Assembly: GCA_017651065.1 (NCBI GenBank)
Contig: JAGCDP010000055.1
Coordinates: 62,001-126,000 of the forward strand
Length of the DNA: 64,000 nt
Reading direction: 5' to 3'
From: Treponema sp.
GTDB taxonomy: Bacteria; Spirochaetota; Spirochaetia; Treponematales; Treponemataceae
Notes under the pieces: generated by a model
Told to the model about the DNA's origin: nothing
The model's database searches: none
The model's input: only the letters and a program-made list of their open reading frames with translations
Made by a program: the position numbers and the translations under genes
Shown: piece after piece, positions 7,446-16,117 of the stretch
Layout of the letters: each line of letters starts with the position of its first letter
Position numbering within the stretch: position 1 is the first letter of the stretch

Positions 7446-9359
7446 CACTTCACCAATCTTGTTATTATAAATTGAATACAACGGCGGAATTGTTGTATCT
7501 TCCTGAGCAGCCACTTCCTTGCCGGAAAAATCAAACTTCTTTCCAACTGCTCGCAATTCGTTTGCTGCTTGATTCAATGTCTGCTTTGTAACAAGAATAG
7601 GACGCTTGTAAAGCTTTGTAGCAGCTTCTGTTTTAATTGCAATATCAATATCATCAGAAAGAGAAATCTCTGTCATGCGTTCACTGTCGCCGCCTGTTCC
7701 AATTACAACGTTTCCATAATGAACACCAATTCCTATTCTGATTGCAGGCATACCGCGCTCTTCAAATTCCTTTCGCAACTCAATCATTTCTTCCTGCATT
7801 GCAACGGCACAATTTACAGCAGACTGTGCGCTTTCCGGGAAGATTGCAATAATTCCATCGCCCAGATATTTTTCAATAATTCCATTGTACTTTCGGATAA
7901 GAGGAGCAACGCGGCGCAGATAAGAATTGAGCATATCAAAAACCTGAATAGGCGAAAGCTTTTCTGAAGTAGAAGTAAAGTTTCTTATGTCTGCCGAAAG
8001 CACTGCCATTTTTGCAACCTTGTATTCTCCAAGATTAACTTCTGTAATATCTTTTTTACTGAGCAGCTCAAGAAACTCTTTTGGTACAAAACGGTAGTAC
8101 GCAATGTTAGTCTCAACTAACTCTTTGTTTAATTCAACTACCTTTCGGTAGTTTTTGTCCTGGATATATGCAAGAACAATAATTTGGAAGAAGGCATAAA
8201 CAACAAATGAAAGTCCAAGCAGCTTAACCCTTCCAAGAATATAAGTGTGATGAATTATAAGAATATCATTAGCTGTTCCAATCGCAATAATGATGAGCGA
8301 AATGATAGCCATTATACTTATAAAATCTTTATTCTTGATAATGCGGATAAAGAACAGTACAACTTCAATTCCAATAATCAGGAAAGCATAAGCCTGCATA
8401 AAAGGAACGAGCCTGTTTGCAAAACGAATCGGCAGGGCAAAATCAAGCAGCAAGAAAATCAAACTTGGCGCTGCCAGAAGATTTGCCGGAATATGATTAA
8501 AAATCTTTTTATTCAAAGAATCAAAATACAAAGTCTGCGCCGCAGGCATTACAAACAACGCCATATATTCAAGCCGCAGAATCATCGTAAACGGCATATT
8601 TGCAAAAGCAGCTTTAAGTAACGGGAACACTGCTGTTACAAGGCGCGATAAAACTCCAAAAATTAAAAGTGCAAGATAAAAACTTGATATATCTTTTTTC
8701 TGAAGACTAAGCAGAATGCAATATAAAATCATAAATAGCAGAAGGCCTGCAAAAATACTGTAGGCACAAAGCTGTGTTCTTGAGGCCTGTGTATAAACTT
8801 TATTTTCACTTAAAGTAAACTTTCCTCTAAAGCCACCCTTGCGGTAAAAATTATTCGAAATATAAACTGTAAGTGTTACGCTGCCGGTTGGGTCTGTTTT
8901 AAAAACAGCCTTGTCGCAATATTGTTCGGCCTTTGTTTCTTTCCAGTTTTCTGCAGGTTCACCACTCCGGTAAATTAATTGGTTGTCTGCATATATTTTG
9001 CTCGCTGTATAAAAAACTTCAAAAACAGGAAAAGCGTATTCTGTATTTGGTTTTAAATTTGTAAGGGTCAATCTGTATGTTCCAGAACCGTCACCTTTTT
9101 TTGCAACAGCTTTTGCTTCATCAGGTAAATCATATTTATTCCACTCGCAGGGAACTGTTACCTGTAAATCCGGCGCTGTAGTTTTATCTGAAGGAGAAAT
9201 AAATTTTCCCCAGTAAAAATCCCAGTTTGTTTCAATTGTCTCTGAACCAAGTGCATGCTTTTCACGATCAGAAACTTTATACAAAGCTCCCTGTGCAAAT
9301 AAATTTGAGTAACACAAAAACATGAATAAGCTAATGCTAACTAAAATCAATCTTTTCAT
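7440..9359 (-). CDS. 7TMR-DISM receptor with class III nucleotide cyclase domain, metal-binding partner
   Basis: The 639-residue protein has a signal peptide, an extracytoplasmic beta-sandwich (~25-190, with SNNFYRKGGFRG typical of 7TMR-DISMED2), seven membrane helices (~195-400) and a C-terminal class III cyclase domain (~445-600). Both metal-binding aspartates are present (D457 in LSADIRNFT, D501 in KYLGDG), as is the adenine-selecting lysine K497. The substrate residues of the other half-site are lost: the usual Thr/Asp is I565, the catalytic asparagine is D572 and the transition-state arginine is K576 (SDDIDIAIKTE). Alone, the homodimer should be inactive or poor. Its start overlaps the stop of the upstream paralogue as ATGA, which suggests 1:1 coupled synthesis. 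See the matching entry upstream. Confidence 0.9.
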   Translation of the reverse strand: MKRLILVSISLFMFLCYSNLFAQGALYKVSDREKHALGSETIETNWDFYWGKFISPSDKTTAPDLQVTVPCEWNKYDLPDEAKAVAKKGDGSGTYRLTLTNLKPNTEYAFPVFEVFYTASKIYADNQLIYRSGEPAENWKETKAEQYCDKAVFKTDPTGSVTLTVYISNNFYRKGGFRGKFTLSENKVYTQASRTQLCAYSIFAGLLLFMILYCILLSLQKKDISSFYLALLIFGVLSRLVTAVFPLLKAAFANMPFTMILRLEYMALFVMPAAQTLYFDSLNKKIFNHIPANLLAAPSLIFLLLDFALPIRFANRLVPFMQAYAFLIIGIEVVLFFIRIIKNKDFISIMAIISLIIIAIGTANDILIIHHTYILGRVKLLGLSFVVYAFFQIIVLAYIQDKNYRKVVELNKELVETNIAYYRFVPKEFLELLSKKDITEVNLGEYKVAKMAVLSADIRNFTSTSEKLSPIQVFDMLNSYLRRVAPLIRKYNGIIEKYLGDGIIAIFPESAQSAVNCAVAMQEEMIELRKEFEERGMPAIRIGIGVHYGNVVIGTGGDSERMTEISLSDDIDIAIKTEAATKLYKRPILVTKQTLNQAANELRAVGKKFDFSGKEVAAQEDTTIPPLYSIYNNKIGEVL

Positions 9360-11197
9360 ATTTTGCGCACCTCATAAATCTGCAAAGGTTTTTCTTTTCC
9401 CTTTACCTGAACATCTTCAAGCCGCTCAAACGCAAATGCCGCAGTAGAATTTTCAGCTCCGGCTGCCTGCACTTTTTGAACAACTTCTTCAGAAACAATA
9501 ATTGTCTTTCCTAACTTTTCGCAGACAGATTCAATTCGAGAAGAAGTATTTACAGTATCAGAAATTACAGTATCATCAAGACGATTCTCTTCGCCGATTG
9601 TACCGATAATCATCTTGCCAAAATGTATTCCCATCCAAACTTCAATCTTGTGATTTTTTGTAAACAACTTTTGATTAAACTCATCAACTGTCTGTTCAAT
9701 TTCGAGCGCGGTCAAAACAGCATCAAGCTCATTCTTTGGGAAAAGCGCCATAAATCCGCCGCTCAAAAACTTACTTACAAAACCGTTATGCTCCTTGATG
9801 ATTGGAGACACACGCTTAAGGTATTCATCAAAAATATGAAAATGTTCTTCGAGCGAAACATGATTTGCCGGGCAATAAATATGCACCTTTGAAAACATAA
9901 TGCACATTTCAATATTTGAATAATCGCCGAGTCCTGTTTTTATAACAGATTCCTTATTCAAAAGCTTAAGGAATTCGCGCGGAACAAAACGAAGGTATGC
10001 CTCGTTCAAACGCTGGAGCTTGGTGCTTGTCTGAACTGTTTCAAGATAAATATCATTCTGGATTTTTACAAACATTAAAATCTGAAGCAATACAAACACA
10101 ACAAGGAAGAACGGCAGCAGTGAAATTGTAAATCCACCGGCACCATTAGAAATCAAAACATCAATAACAGCCCCAATGATTACCAGCAGATAACTCAAAG
10201 CATTAAAAACAGAATATCGTTTTTTTGTAATAAGATTATAAATGCTCAACCCGATTACATAAGCGCAGACAATAATCATTGCTACCTGAAGTATACGAAC
10301 CATTCTGTTTGTGTAATAAGCCGGAACAGAAATATTTACAATTCCAATTACAAGCTCTGCAATAATCAAAGCATATTTTATTGGCCGCAGCTTTTTGTTC
10401 GGATTAATTGCATCAAGCATTTGAGTAACGCAGATAGGAACAATCCACATTGCCAAATATTCAATCTTGTATTTTATTTCTGCAGAAAGCTTTGGTATCA
10501 AAATTGAAAGCAGACTCAATCCGTTTGTAGATATTCTCAGAGCCAGCGCAATAGCTGTTATTCCCAGATAAAAATATTCTTTTCGTTGATGATTGATTAT
10601 AAACTGGAAAAGACAGAGGATGCCTATAAAAATCAAAGCTCCGCAAATTACTGCATACAAGGTGATGTAAGTATTGTTCGAAAAGCTTCCCGAAGGCCCA
10701 ATATAAACTGTGTCATGGAGCCCAGATTTTCTATAAAAATAATTTGCTATAAAAAATATAATTTCTGCGTTTCCATTGCTGTCCGGATAAAATTCAAAAC
10801 TAACAGGCTCAACAATAGAATGCGAACCCGTTGAAGGCTCAGATTTTAATATTTCAAAAGGGTCTCCTGCCTGTGTAACAAGCTTTCTGTTTACATAAAC
10901 TGCACACGAAGTTTTTGGCGAATCCTTTTGTAAGATTTCATATTTTTTTGAAGGGTCAAGGCCTGTTACAACAGTTCTGTAACAACCGTATTTTTCTGAA
11001 GGTCTATCCCAATATCCAACCTGAGTTATTTCCAGATCTGCAGGCACACCATCATCTGCCAGTTCAAAAACCTGATCCGGACTTTTATGATAAAACAGCT
11101 GCCACTTGTTCAACTGCTGCAAAGTTTCTGCCGCAAAAAGAAAAACCGAATTGAAGAATAATAAAAGTACTGTAACTACAAGCTTTCTGGTTTTCAA
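9356..11197 (-). CDS. 7TMR-DISM receptor with class III nucleotide cyclase domain, substrate-binding partner
   Basis: The 613-residue paralogue has the same layout: signal peptide, DISMED2-like domain (ANYFYRKSGL), seven membrane helices and a cyclase domain (~430-610). Its defects mirror the neighbour's. Both metal aspartates are replaced (K437 and G480, in FSKVHIY and KFLSGG). The other half-site is intact: K476, T543, N550 and R554 (ISDTVNTSSRIE) and the phosphate-contacting VKGKE motif near 598-602. Lysine plus threonine is the class IIIb adenylate-cyclase pairing. The domain looks like a C2-type half-site awaiting a C1-type partner. The start is TTG, since no ATG fits the signal peptide. 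It lies downstream of pntB with only a repeat between, so co-transcription with the transhydrogenase genes is possible. Confidence 0.88.
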   Translation of the reverse strand: MKTRKLVVTVLLLFFNSVFLFAAETLQQLNKWQLFYHKSPDQVFELADDGVPADLEITQVGYWDRPSEKYGCYRTVVTGLDPSKKYEILQKDSPKTSCAVYVNRKLVTQAGDPFEILKSEPSTGSHSIVEPVSFEFYPDSNGNAEIIFFIANYFYRKSGLHDTVYIGPSGSFSNNTYITLYAVICGALIFIGILCLFQFIINHQRKEYFYLGITAIALALRISTNGLSLLSILIPKLSAEIKYKIEYLAMWIVPICVTQMLDAINPNKKLRPIKYALIIAELVIGIVNISVPAYYTNRMVRILQVAMIIVCAYVIGLSIYNLITKKRYSVFNALSYLLVIIGAVIDVLISNGAGGFTISLLPFFLVVFVLLQILMFVKIQNDIYLETVQTSTKLQRLNEAYLRFVPREFLKLLNKESVIKTGLGDYSNIEMCIMFSKVHIYCPANHVSLEEHFHIFDEYLKRVSPIIKEHNGFVSKFLSGGFMALFPKNELDAVLTALEIEQTVDEFNQKLFTKNHKIEVWMGIHFGKMIIGTIGEENRLDDTVISDTVNTSSRIESVCEKLGKTIIVSEEVVQKVQAAGAENSTAAFAFERLEDVQVKGKEKPLQIYEVRKI

Positions 11198-11217
11198 AGA
11201 ATTGTCCGAAAGGAGTT

Positions 11218-11273
11218 GTCATTGCGAGCGAAGCGAAGCAATCCACTCTTTCGCTTGCACTCCTCGCAATGAC
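11218..11273. repeat. GTCATTGCGAG dispersed palindromic repeat, compact copy
   Basis: The left arm GTCATTGCGAGCGAAGCG and right arm CTCGCAATGAC flank a short centre. It fills the gap between pntB and the first cyclase gene. Confidence 0.75.
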
Positions 11274-11282
11274 GGGTGTGTC

Positions 11283-12710
11283 TTATGAATTAAATTCACT
11301 AACCAGCTGACTTACAGTAGACTTAGCATCACCATAAATCATAACTGTATTGTCGTTTGTAAAGAGTGGGTTTTCTACACCAGAGAAACCTGTACCCTTA
11401 CCACGCTTAAGAACAAATACAGTCTTTGCTTCGTGAGCGTTTACGATTGGCATACCATAAAGTGGTGAGCTCTGATCGTGAATAGCATCTGGGTTTACAA
11501 CGTCGTTTGCACCAATGATGATTGCAACGTCAACATTGCTCATCTGTGGATTCATTTCATCACTTGTCTTGAGCTGTTCATAAGGAACATTTGCTTCTGC
11601 AAGAAGAACGTTCATATGACCAGGCATACGACCAGCAACCGGGTGAATAGCAAAGTTTACTTCTGCACCGTTTGCTTCGAGCTTGTCACAGAGTTCCTTT
11701 ACAGCGTGCTGAGCCTGAGCAACAGCCATACCATATCCAGGAACAATTACAACGTTCTTAGCAGCTTCAAGAATAACATAAGCATCTTCTACAGAAATTG
11801 CCTTTGGTTCCTTAGCAGGACCGTTAGCACCTGCCTTCTTCTTTGAACCACCAAAGCTCTTGAACAGGAGGTTAGAGAACTTGCGGTTCATAGCCTTACA
11901 CATAATCAAGGTAAGGATAAGTCCCGATGCACCTACGAGACATCCGGAAACTACAAGTACTGTGTTGTTGATTGCGAATCCGGCAAATGCAGCAGCAAGA
12001 CCAGACAAAGCGTTCAAGAACGAAATGATAACCGGCATATCACCACCACCAATTGGAATTACCATTGTGAATCCCAAGAGGAGGAAGGCAGCTGTAGAAA
12101 CTACAATACCAATGAATTCAATATTTGAAAGACCGAATGGGTTGTTTGCTGTGAAGAAAGCGTAAGCAACAATTCCCAAAAATCCGATTATACAAATGAT
12201 TGCGTTGAGTGCGTTCTTAAATGGAATAGCAACATTCTTTTTGAAGGCCTTTCCAGAAAGCTTACCCCATGCAACAACAGAACCTGTAAATGCTACAGCA
12301 CCAATTGCAATTGTCAAACCAAGAGAAGCTGCTGTAAAGTAGTCTCCCTTTGGCTGGCAAACATACTGAGCAATAGCAACGAGCAAGGATGAAAGACCAC
12401 CAAAACCGTTGAACAAAGCAACAAGCTGTGGCATTCCAGTCATTTCAACCTTCTTAGACCAGAAAATTCCGATTACAGAACCAATTACGATAGCAGCTGC
12501 AATATAAACATATCCGTTTTCAAGAGGGTTAGCGCTCCATGAACCAAGTACCTGCTTTTCACAAAGAACTGTTACACAGGCAATCAACATACCAATTGAA
12601 GAATAAAGGTTTCCCTTGCGGGCTGTATCTGTTTTTCCAAGCAGCTTAATACCGCGGATAAAGAAGATACAAGAAACCATGTATAAAATTTTAATAACTA
12701 TATCAGACAT
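11283..12710 (-). CDS. pntB: NAD(P) transhydrogenase subunit beta
   Basis: PntB carries the NADP(H)-binding domain III and part of the membrane proton channel (domain II) of the energy-linked transhydrogenase, which uses proton entry to make NADPH from NADH. Several hydrophobic helices span residues 1-280. The cytoplasmic domain (~310-475) shows VIVPGYGMAVAQAQ, the NADP-binding glycine loop, IHPVAGRMPGHMNVLLAEA and the GANDVVNPDA stretch. At 475 residues it is of normal length. AGGAG lies before the ATG and the gap to pntAB is 11 bases, so the genes form an operon. Confidence 0.97.
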   Translation of the reverse strand: MSDIVIKILYMVSCIFFIRGIKLLGKTDTARKGNLYSSIGMLIACVTVLCEKQVLGSWSANPLENGYVYIAAAIVIGSVIGIFWSKKVEMTGMPQLVALFNGFGGLSSLLVAIAQYVCQPKGDYFTAASLGLTIAIGAVAFTGSVVAWGKLSGKAFKKNVAIPFKNALNAIICIIGFLGIVAYAFFTANNPFGLSNIEFIGIVVSTAAFLLLGFTMVIPIGGGDMPVIISFLNALSGLAAAFAGFAINNTVLVVSGCLVGASGLILTLIMCKAMNRKFSNLLFKSFGGSKKKAGANGPAKEPKAISVEDAYVILEAAKNVVIVPGYGMAVAQAQHAVKELCDKLEANGAEVNFAIHPVAGRMPGHMNVLLAEANVPYEQLKTSDEMNPQMSNVDVAIIIGANDVVNPDAIHDQSSPLYGMPIVNAHEAKTVFVLKRGKGTGFSGVENPLFTNDNTVMIYGDAKSTVSQLVSEFNS

Positions 12711-12721
12711 TCCTGTACTCC

Positions 12722-13018
12722 TTATTTAGCAGCCTTGTTGGCATCTTTTTTCTTGAACATACCAAGCATGCGGTCTGTTACAAGGTATCCACCAACAACG
12801 TTGATTGTAGCAAATACGATTGCAAGGAAGCCGAGTACAAGTCCAACCTTTCCGCCAACACCAACTGCAGTAACAGTGATGGCACCAACAACTGTAATAC
12901 CAGAAATTGCGTTTGTTCCAGACATAAGTGGTGTGTGAAGCTGTGAAGGAACCTTTGAAATAAGCTCAACACCAAGGAAAGCCGCAATAACAAATACGAA
13001 AATAAGCATTATATCCAT
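12722..13018 (-). CDS. pntAB: NAD(P) transhydrogenase subunit alpha, part 2
   Basis: This 98-residue membrane subunit supplies the helices that in E. coli are fused to the C-terminus of PntA. It has three hydrophobic segments, with LHTPLMSGTNAISGITVVGA as the recognisable core. A three-gene pnt layout with a split alpha subunit is common outside the enterobacteria. The tail is basic (KKKDANKAAK). Its gap to pntAA contains a dispersed repeat. Confidence 0.95.
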   Translation of the reverse strand: MDIMLIFVFVIAAFLGVELISKVPSQLHTPLMSGTNAISGITVVGAITVTAVGVGGKVGLVLGFLAIVFATINVVGGYLVTDRMLGMFKKKDANKAAK

Positions 13019-13051
13019 AATTAATACTCCTATGTGAATGTCATGCCCTAT

Positions 13052-13120
13052 GTCATTGTCGGGCTTGACCCGACAATCTCTTCATAAGATGAGATTCCCG
13101 TGTCAAGCACGGGAATGACA
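13052..13120. repeat. GTCGGGCTTGACCCGAC-type repeat pair inside the pnt operon
   Basis: Two adjacent imperfect palindromes are present. The first (13052-13080) contains TCGGGCTTGACCCGA and the second (13091-13120) contains CCCGTGTCAAGCACGGG. Each has a GTCATT or AATGAC end. Related copies lie near 36.1, 50.9 and 51.9 kb. Insertion here separates pntAA from pntAB by 113 bases and could form an mRNA hairpin in the operon. Confidence 0.75.
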
Positions 13121-13131
13121 GGGGTGACGTC

Positions 13132-14262
13132 CTATTTTGCCTCTTTAAATCTTTCGTGAATAATCTGTCCACCCTGGGTAAGCAGACAACCCTTCATGAT
13201 ATCATCTTCCATGCGAACTTCGAATTCTTTTGAATCTTTATTGTAGAAGTGTGTAAGGAATGCTGTAATGTTTCCACTGAACATCTTTGATGCATCATAT
13301 GGAACCTGGCGCTCAAGAAGATCACCACTCATGATTGTTACACCGTTTTCTGTAACAACGTTTTCAAAAAGCTTAGAGCCTTCTACGTTACCACCGGTAG
13401 ATACAGCCATATCAACAACGATAGAACCTGGCATCATGCGGTCAAGAACGTTCTTTTCGATAAGGCGTGGAGCCTTGCGGCCGAATACCTTAGCAGTTGT
13501 AATAACGATATTTGAGCGTTCGCAAACCTTAGCCTGAGCCTCCTTCTGCTTAGCAATCTGTTCCGGAGTAAGTTCCTTAGCATAACCCTGAGCAGTCTGT
13601 CCCATTTCACCAAGGTCAATTTTTACGAATGAAGCACCCAAAGACTTAACCTGCTCTTCTACAACAGGACGAGTATCAAAAGCATCTACACGGGCACCAA
13701 GACGTTTTGCAGTAGCAATAGCCTGAAGACCAGCAACACCAACACCAATAATGAATACACGTGCAGGATTGATTGTACCGGCAGGAGTAACCATCATAGG
13801 AAGGATTTTTGGAAGCTTAGCTGCAGCGTTAACAACAGCAACATAACCGGCAAGAGAAGTCTGTGACGACTGAACGTCCATCTTCTGAGCCAGTGTAGAA
13901 CGTGGAATCATTTCCAGAGAAACAGCCTGAAGACCATTCTTAGCAAATTCGTTCAAAAGATCTTTTTCGTTGAACGGATCCATATAGCTGATATGGAAGG
14001 TATCTTTTTTCATACCCTTTGTTGTCTTAGGCTTCATGATGCGAACAATAATTTCGCTAGAATCATAACCGTCTTCTTCTTTTTTGATAATCTTAGCTCC
14101 GGCTGCTGTATAAGCATCATCGGAGAAACCGCTTTTTAAACCTGCTCCACTAACAACCTGGAATTCAAATCCCATGGCAGCAAGCTTTTTAATGTCGTCC
14201 GGAATCAAGGCGACACGAGTTTCAAGGGGATCCAACTCCTTGCAGACAAGTACTTTCTTCAT
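13132..14262 (-). CDS. pntAA: NAD(P) transhydrogenase subunit alpha, part 1
   Basis: This soluble NAD(H)-binding domain I is 376 residues long and related to alanine dehydrogenase. The Rossmann glycine motif is in VFIIGVGVAGLQAIATAKRLGA (~168-189). Other family stretches are DVQSSQTSLAGYVAVV and VVDMAVSTGGNVEGS. The start has AGGTGG six bases upstream. It is the first gene of the pnt operon; a TATAAT-like element lies about 25 bases upstream. Confidence 0.97.
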   Translation of the reverse strand: MKKVLVCKELDPLETRVALIPDDIKKLAAMGFEFQVVSGAGLKSGFSDDAYTAAGAKIIKKEEDGYDSSEIIVRIMKPKTTKGMKKDTFHISYMDPFNEKDLLNEFAKNGLQAVSLEMIPRSTLAQKMDVQSSQTSLAGYVAVVNAAAKLPKILPMMVTPAGTINPARVFIIGVGVAGLQAIATAKRLGARVDAFDTRPVVEEQVKSLGASFVKIDLGEMGQTAQGYAKELTPEQIAKQKEAQAKVCERSNIVITTAKVFGRKAPRLIEKNVLDRMMPGSIVVDMAVSTGGNVEGSKLFENVVTENGVTIMSGDLLERQVPYDASKMFSGNITAFLTHFYNKDSKEFEVRMEDDIMKGCLLTQGGQIIHERFKEAK

Positions 14263-14410
14263 GTCAAACCACCTGAATTGTGTAATTATAGTATTAACTT
14301 TATATAATAGTTATTTTTTTCATTTTCTACAATATATGAGAAGAAAATAAATGTATAAATATTGAATTTTTTTACTCTTATTAAAGTCATCCGAAAGCGT
14401 TATAAAAAAT

Positions 14411-14461
14411 TTGACATCCACCATTTCTGTGTTATCCTATTAGTGATAGTAAGACTATCAC
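14411..14461 (+). promoter_or_regulatory. Promoter and palindromic operator of the alpha-galactosidase operon
   Basis: TTGACA (14411-14416) and TATCCT (14433-14438) are 16 bases apart. Directly downstream, covering the expected transcription start, is the perfect inverted repeat GTGATAGT-AAG-ACTATCAC (14443-14461), followed by AGGAGG. This position is typical of repression. The TetR-family protein encoded third in the operon is the obvious candidate ligand. Confidence 0.75.
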
Positions 14462-14470
14462 AGGAGGCAC

Positions 14471-16117
14471 ATGAAAACCTACACTGTTCATGCCGATTAT
14501 CATGCTCAGGAAAACTCGATTATTGAACGGCTCAAGCTTGGCGATCTTATTGAATCTACTGAATTTGATATGAGTGAAGCGTGGATAAATGTAGGCGGCT
14601 GGCAGAGCTGGAATCCGGGATTTGAAGTGGCTCCTGGCAAAGAACAGCCTTCTCTTACAAACAGACTCATAAAAGGCTGGAACAATTATCTTGTTTTTCC
14701 AAATTCAGCCTTTAAGCCGGACAAAAATCGTGTACTTGCTCAATTTATTACTTACCTTCGCTGGGGCGATTTTTACCTTGTGTTTGCTTCTGTAGGAAAC
14801 GTTTCGCGCGTGCTGCCACCTGTTCAGTTTATTTTTGACCGCTCTCAGAACATAATCACAATCGAAATCTGCGACAAAGGAAACGACTGGCGCCGCGATG
14901 ATATTACTGCACAAATTGAAATCTTCACGGCTTCTTCTTATTTTGAATGCAAAGACAAACTCCGCGAAATATATAATTCCCTTCATTTTGCATCAATTTC
15001 TCACCTTGGAAAAACTCCGGGCGGCTGGGAAAGCTGGTACAATCATTACGCAGACATCAACGAAAACCTGATTTTAAGCGATTTAGAAGCCCTTACAACA
15101 ACAGAAAACATAATTTCTACAGGCACCTTCAGCAGTAGAATTTTCCAGATTGATGACGGTTGGGAAGCTGCTTTGGGCGACTGGGAGCCTGAAAAAGACA
15201 GATTTCCGGGCGGATTTACCCAAATTGTTCAAAAAATCCAGGATTCAGGCTTTATTCCGGGCCTTTGGATAGCACCTTTTATTATAGATTCACGCTCTAA
15301 AATAGCCGCAGCGCACCCAGAATGGCTTTTAAAAGACGAAAAACACGAGCTTGTAGTTGCAGGCTATAATCCTCTTTGGGGTAAGCGCGGTGAATTTTAC
15401 TGCCTGGACCTTAGCCGTGATGAAGTTGTGGACTATCTGGACAAGCTTATGGATACAATTATCAACGACTGGGGCTTCCGCTATATTAAACTTGATTTTA
15501 TGTACACCGGCATGCTTTACGGAGACTACACTTCTCCAACAGCAAGCTACAAAATATATAACCGAGCAATTGCAAAGCTTACTTCACGAAACAAAACAAA
15601 CAAAGGAAATCCCGTTGCATACCTTGGCTGCGGTATTCCTTTTGAGCTTTCATTTAAGTATACGCCTCTTTGCCGCATTGGCTGCGACACTTACGAGCAC
15701 TGGAAAAACCGGATTTCCCGCCTGCTGAACTGGAACGGCCGTAACGAAGCATATCTTAATCTTAAGGACACTCTTGGCCACGCGCTTTGGAATAATACAG
15801 TTTTTTCAAACGATCCTGATGTTGTTTTTATCCGATCTCAAAACTGCTCACTTTCTCAGGAGCAAAAGCTTTTAATAGCAAAAATCAACACTCTTTTTGG
15901 AAATCAATTTATGTACTCTGATGATCCTCAAAAGTCAGGACCTGCAGAACACCAGATAGAAACTCAGATAAACGAATTCCGATCCCTTTATGCGGGAGAA
16001 GAATTTGGATTAATACAAACACAAGAAGATATTTATAAAATTTTTAATCGTAAGCGGACTGTGGAGGGAACTATTAATTTAAGGACTTGCCATGCAGATC
16101 TACAACAATCAAATTAG
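14471..16117 (+). CDS. GH36-type alpha-galactosidase (clan GH-D)
   Basis: A retaining alpha-galactosidase-like enzyme of 548 residues, shorter than the usual ~700-730 because the N-terminal beta-sandwich is reduced. Clan motifs are visible: GGWESWYNHY, IDDGWEAALGDWEP and GLWIAPF, the nucleophile D342 in YIKLDFMYTG and the acid/base D406 in RIGCDTYEHW. There is no signal peptide, so it acts on imported oligosaccharides such as melibiose or raffinose family sugars. It is the first gene of an operon with a GT-B-like protein, a TetR regulator and a GPH symporter. Its end overlaps the next gene by 26 bases. Exact substrate is inferred. Confidence 0.9.
   Translation: MKTYTVHADYHAQENSIIERLKLGDLIESTEFDMSEAWINVGGWQSWNPGFEVAPGKEQPSLTNRLIKGWNNYLVFPNSAFKPDKNRVLAQFITYLRWGDFYLVFASVGNVSRVLPPVQFIFDRSQNIITIEICDKGNDWRRDDITAQIEIFTASSYFECKDKLREIYNSLHFASISHLGKTPGGWESWYNHYADINENLILSDLEALTTTENIISTGTFSSRIFQIDDGWEAALGDWEPEKDRFPGGFTQIVQKIQDSGFIPGLWIAPFIIDSRSKIAAAHPEWLLKDEKHELVVAGYNPLWGKRGEFYCLDLSRDEVVDYLDKLMDTIINDWGFRYIKLDFMYTGMLYGDYTSPTASYKIYNRAIAKLTSRNKTNKGNPVAYLGCGIPFELSFKYTPLCRIGCDTYEHWKNRISRLLNWNGRNEAYLNLKDTLGHALWNNTVFSNDPDVVFIRSQNCSLSQEQKLLIAKINTLFGNQFMYSDDPQKSGPAEHQIETQINEFRSLYAGEEFGLIQTQEDIYKIFNRKRTVEGTINLRTCHADLQQSN

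Noticed and set aside
9356-11197. Reading the first cyclase-domain protein as a dead pseudogene
   Set aside because: The frame is intact, the substrate-side residues are fully conserved and it is translationally coupled to its partner, which argues for selection.
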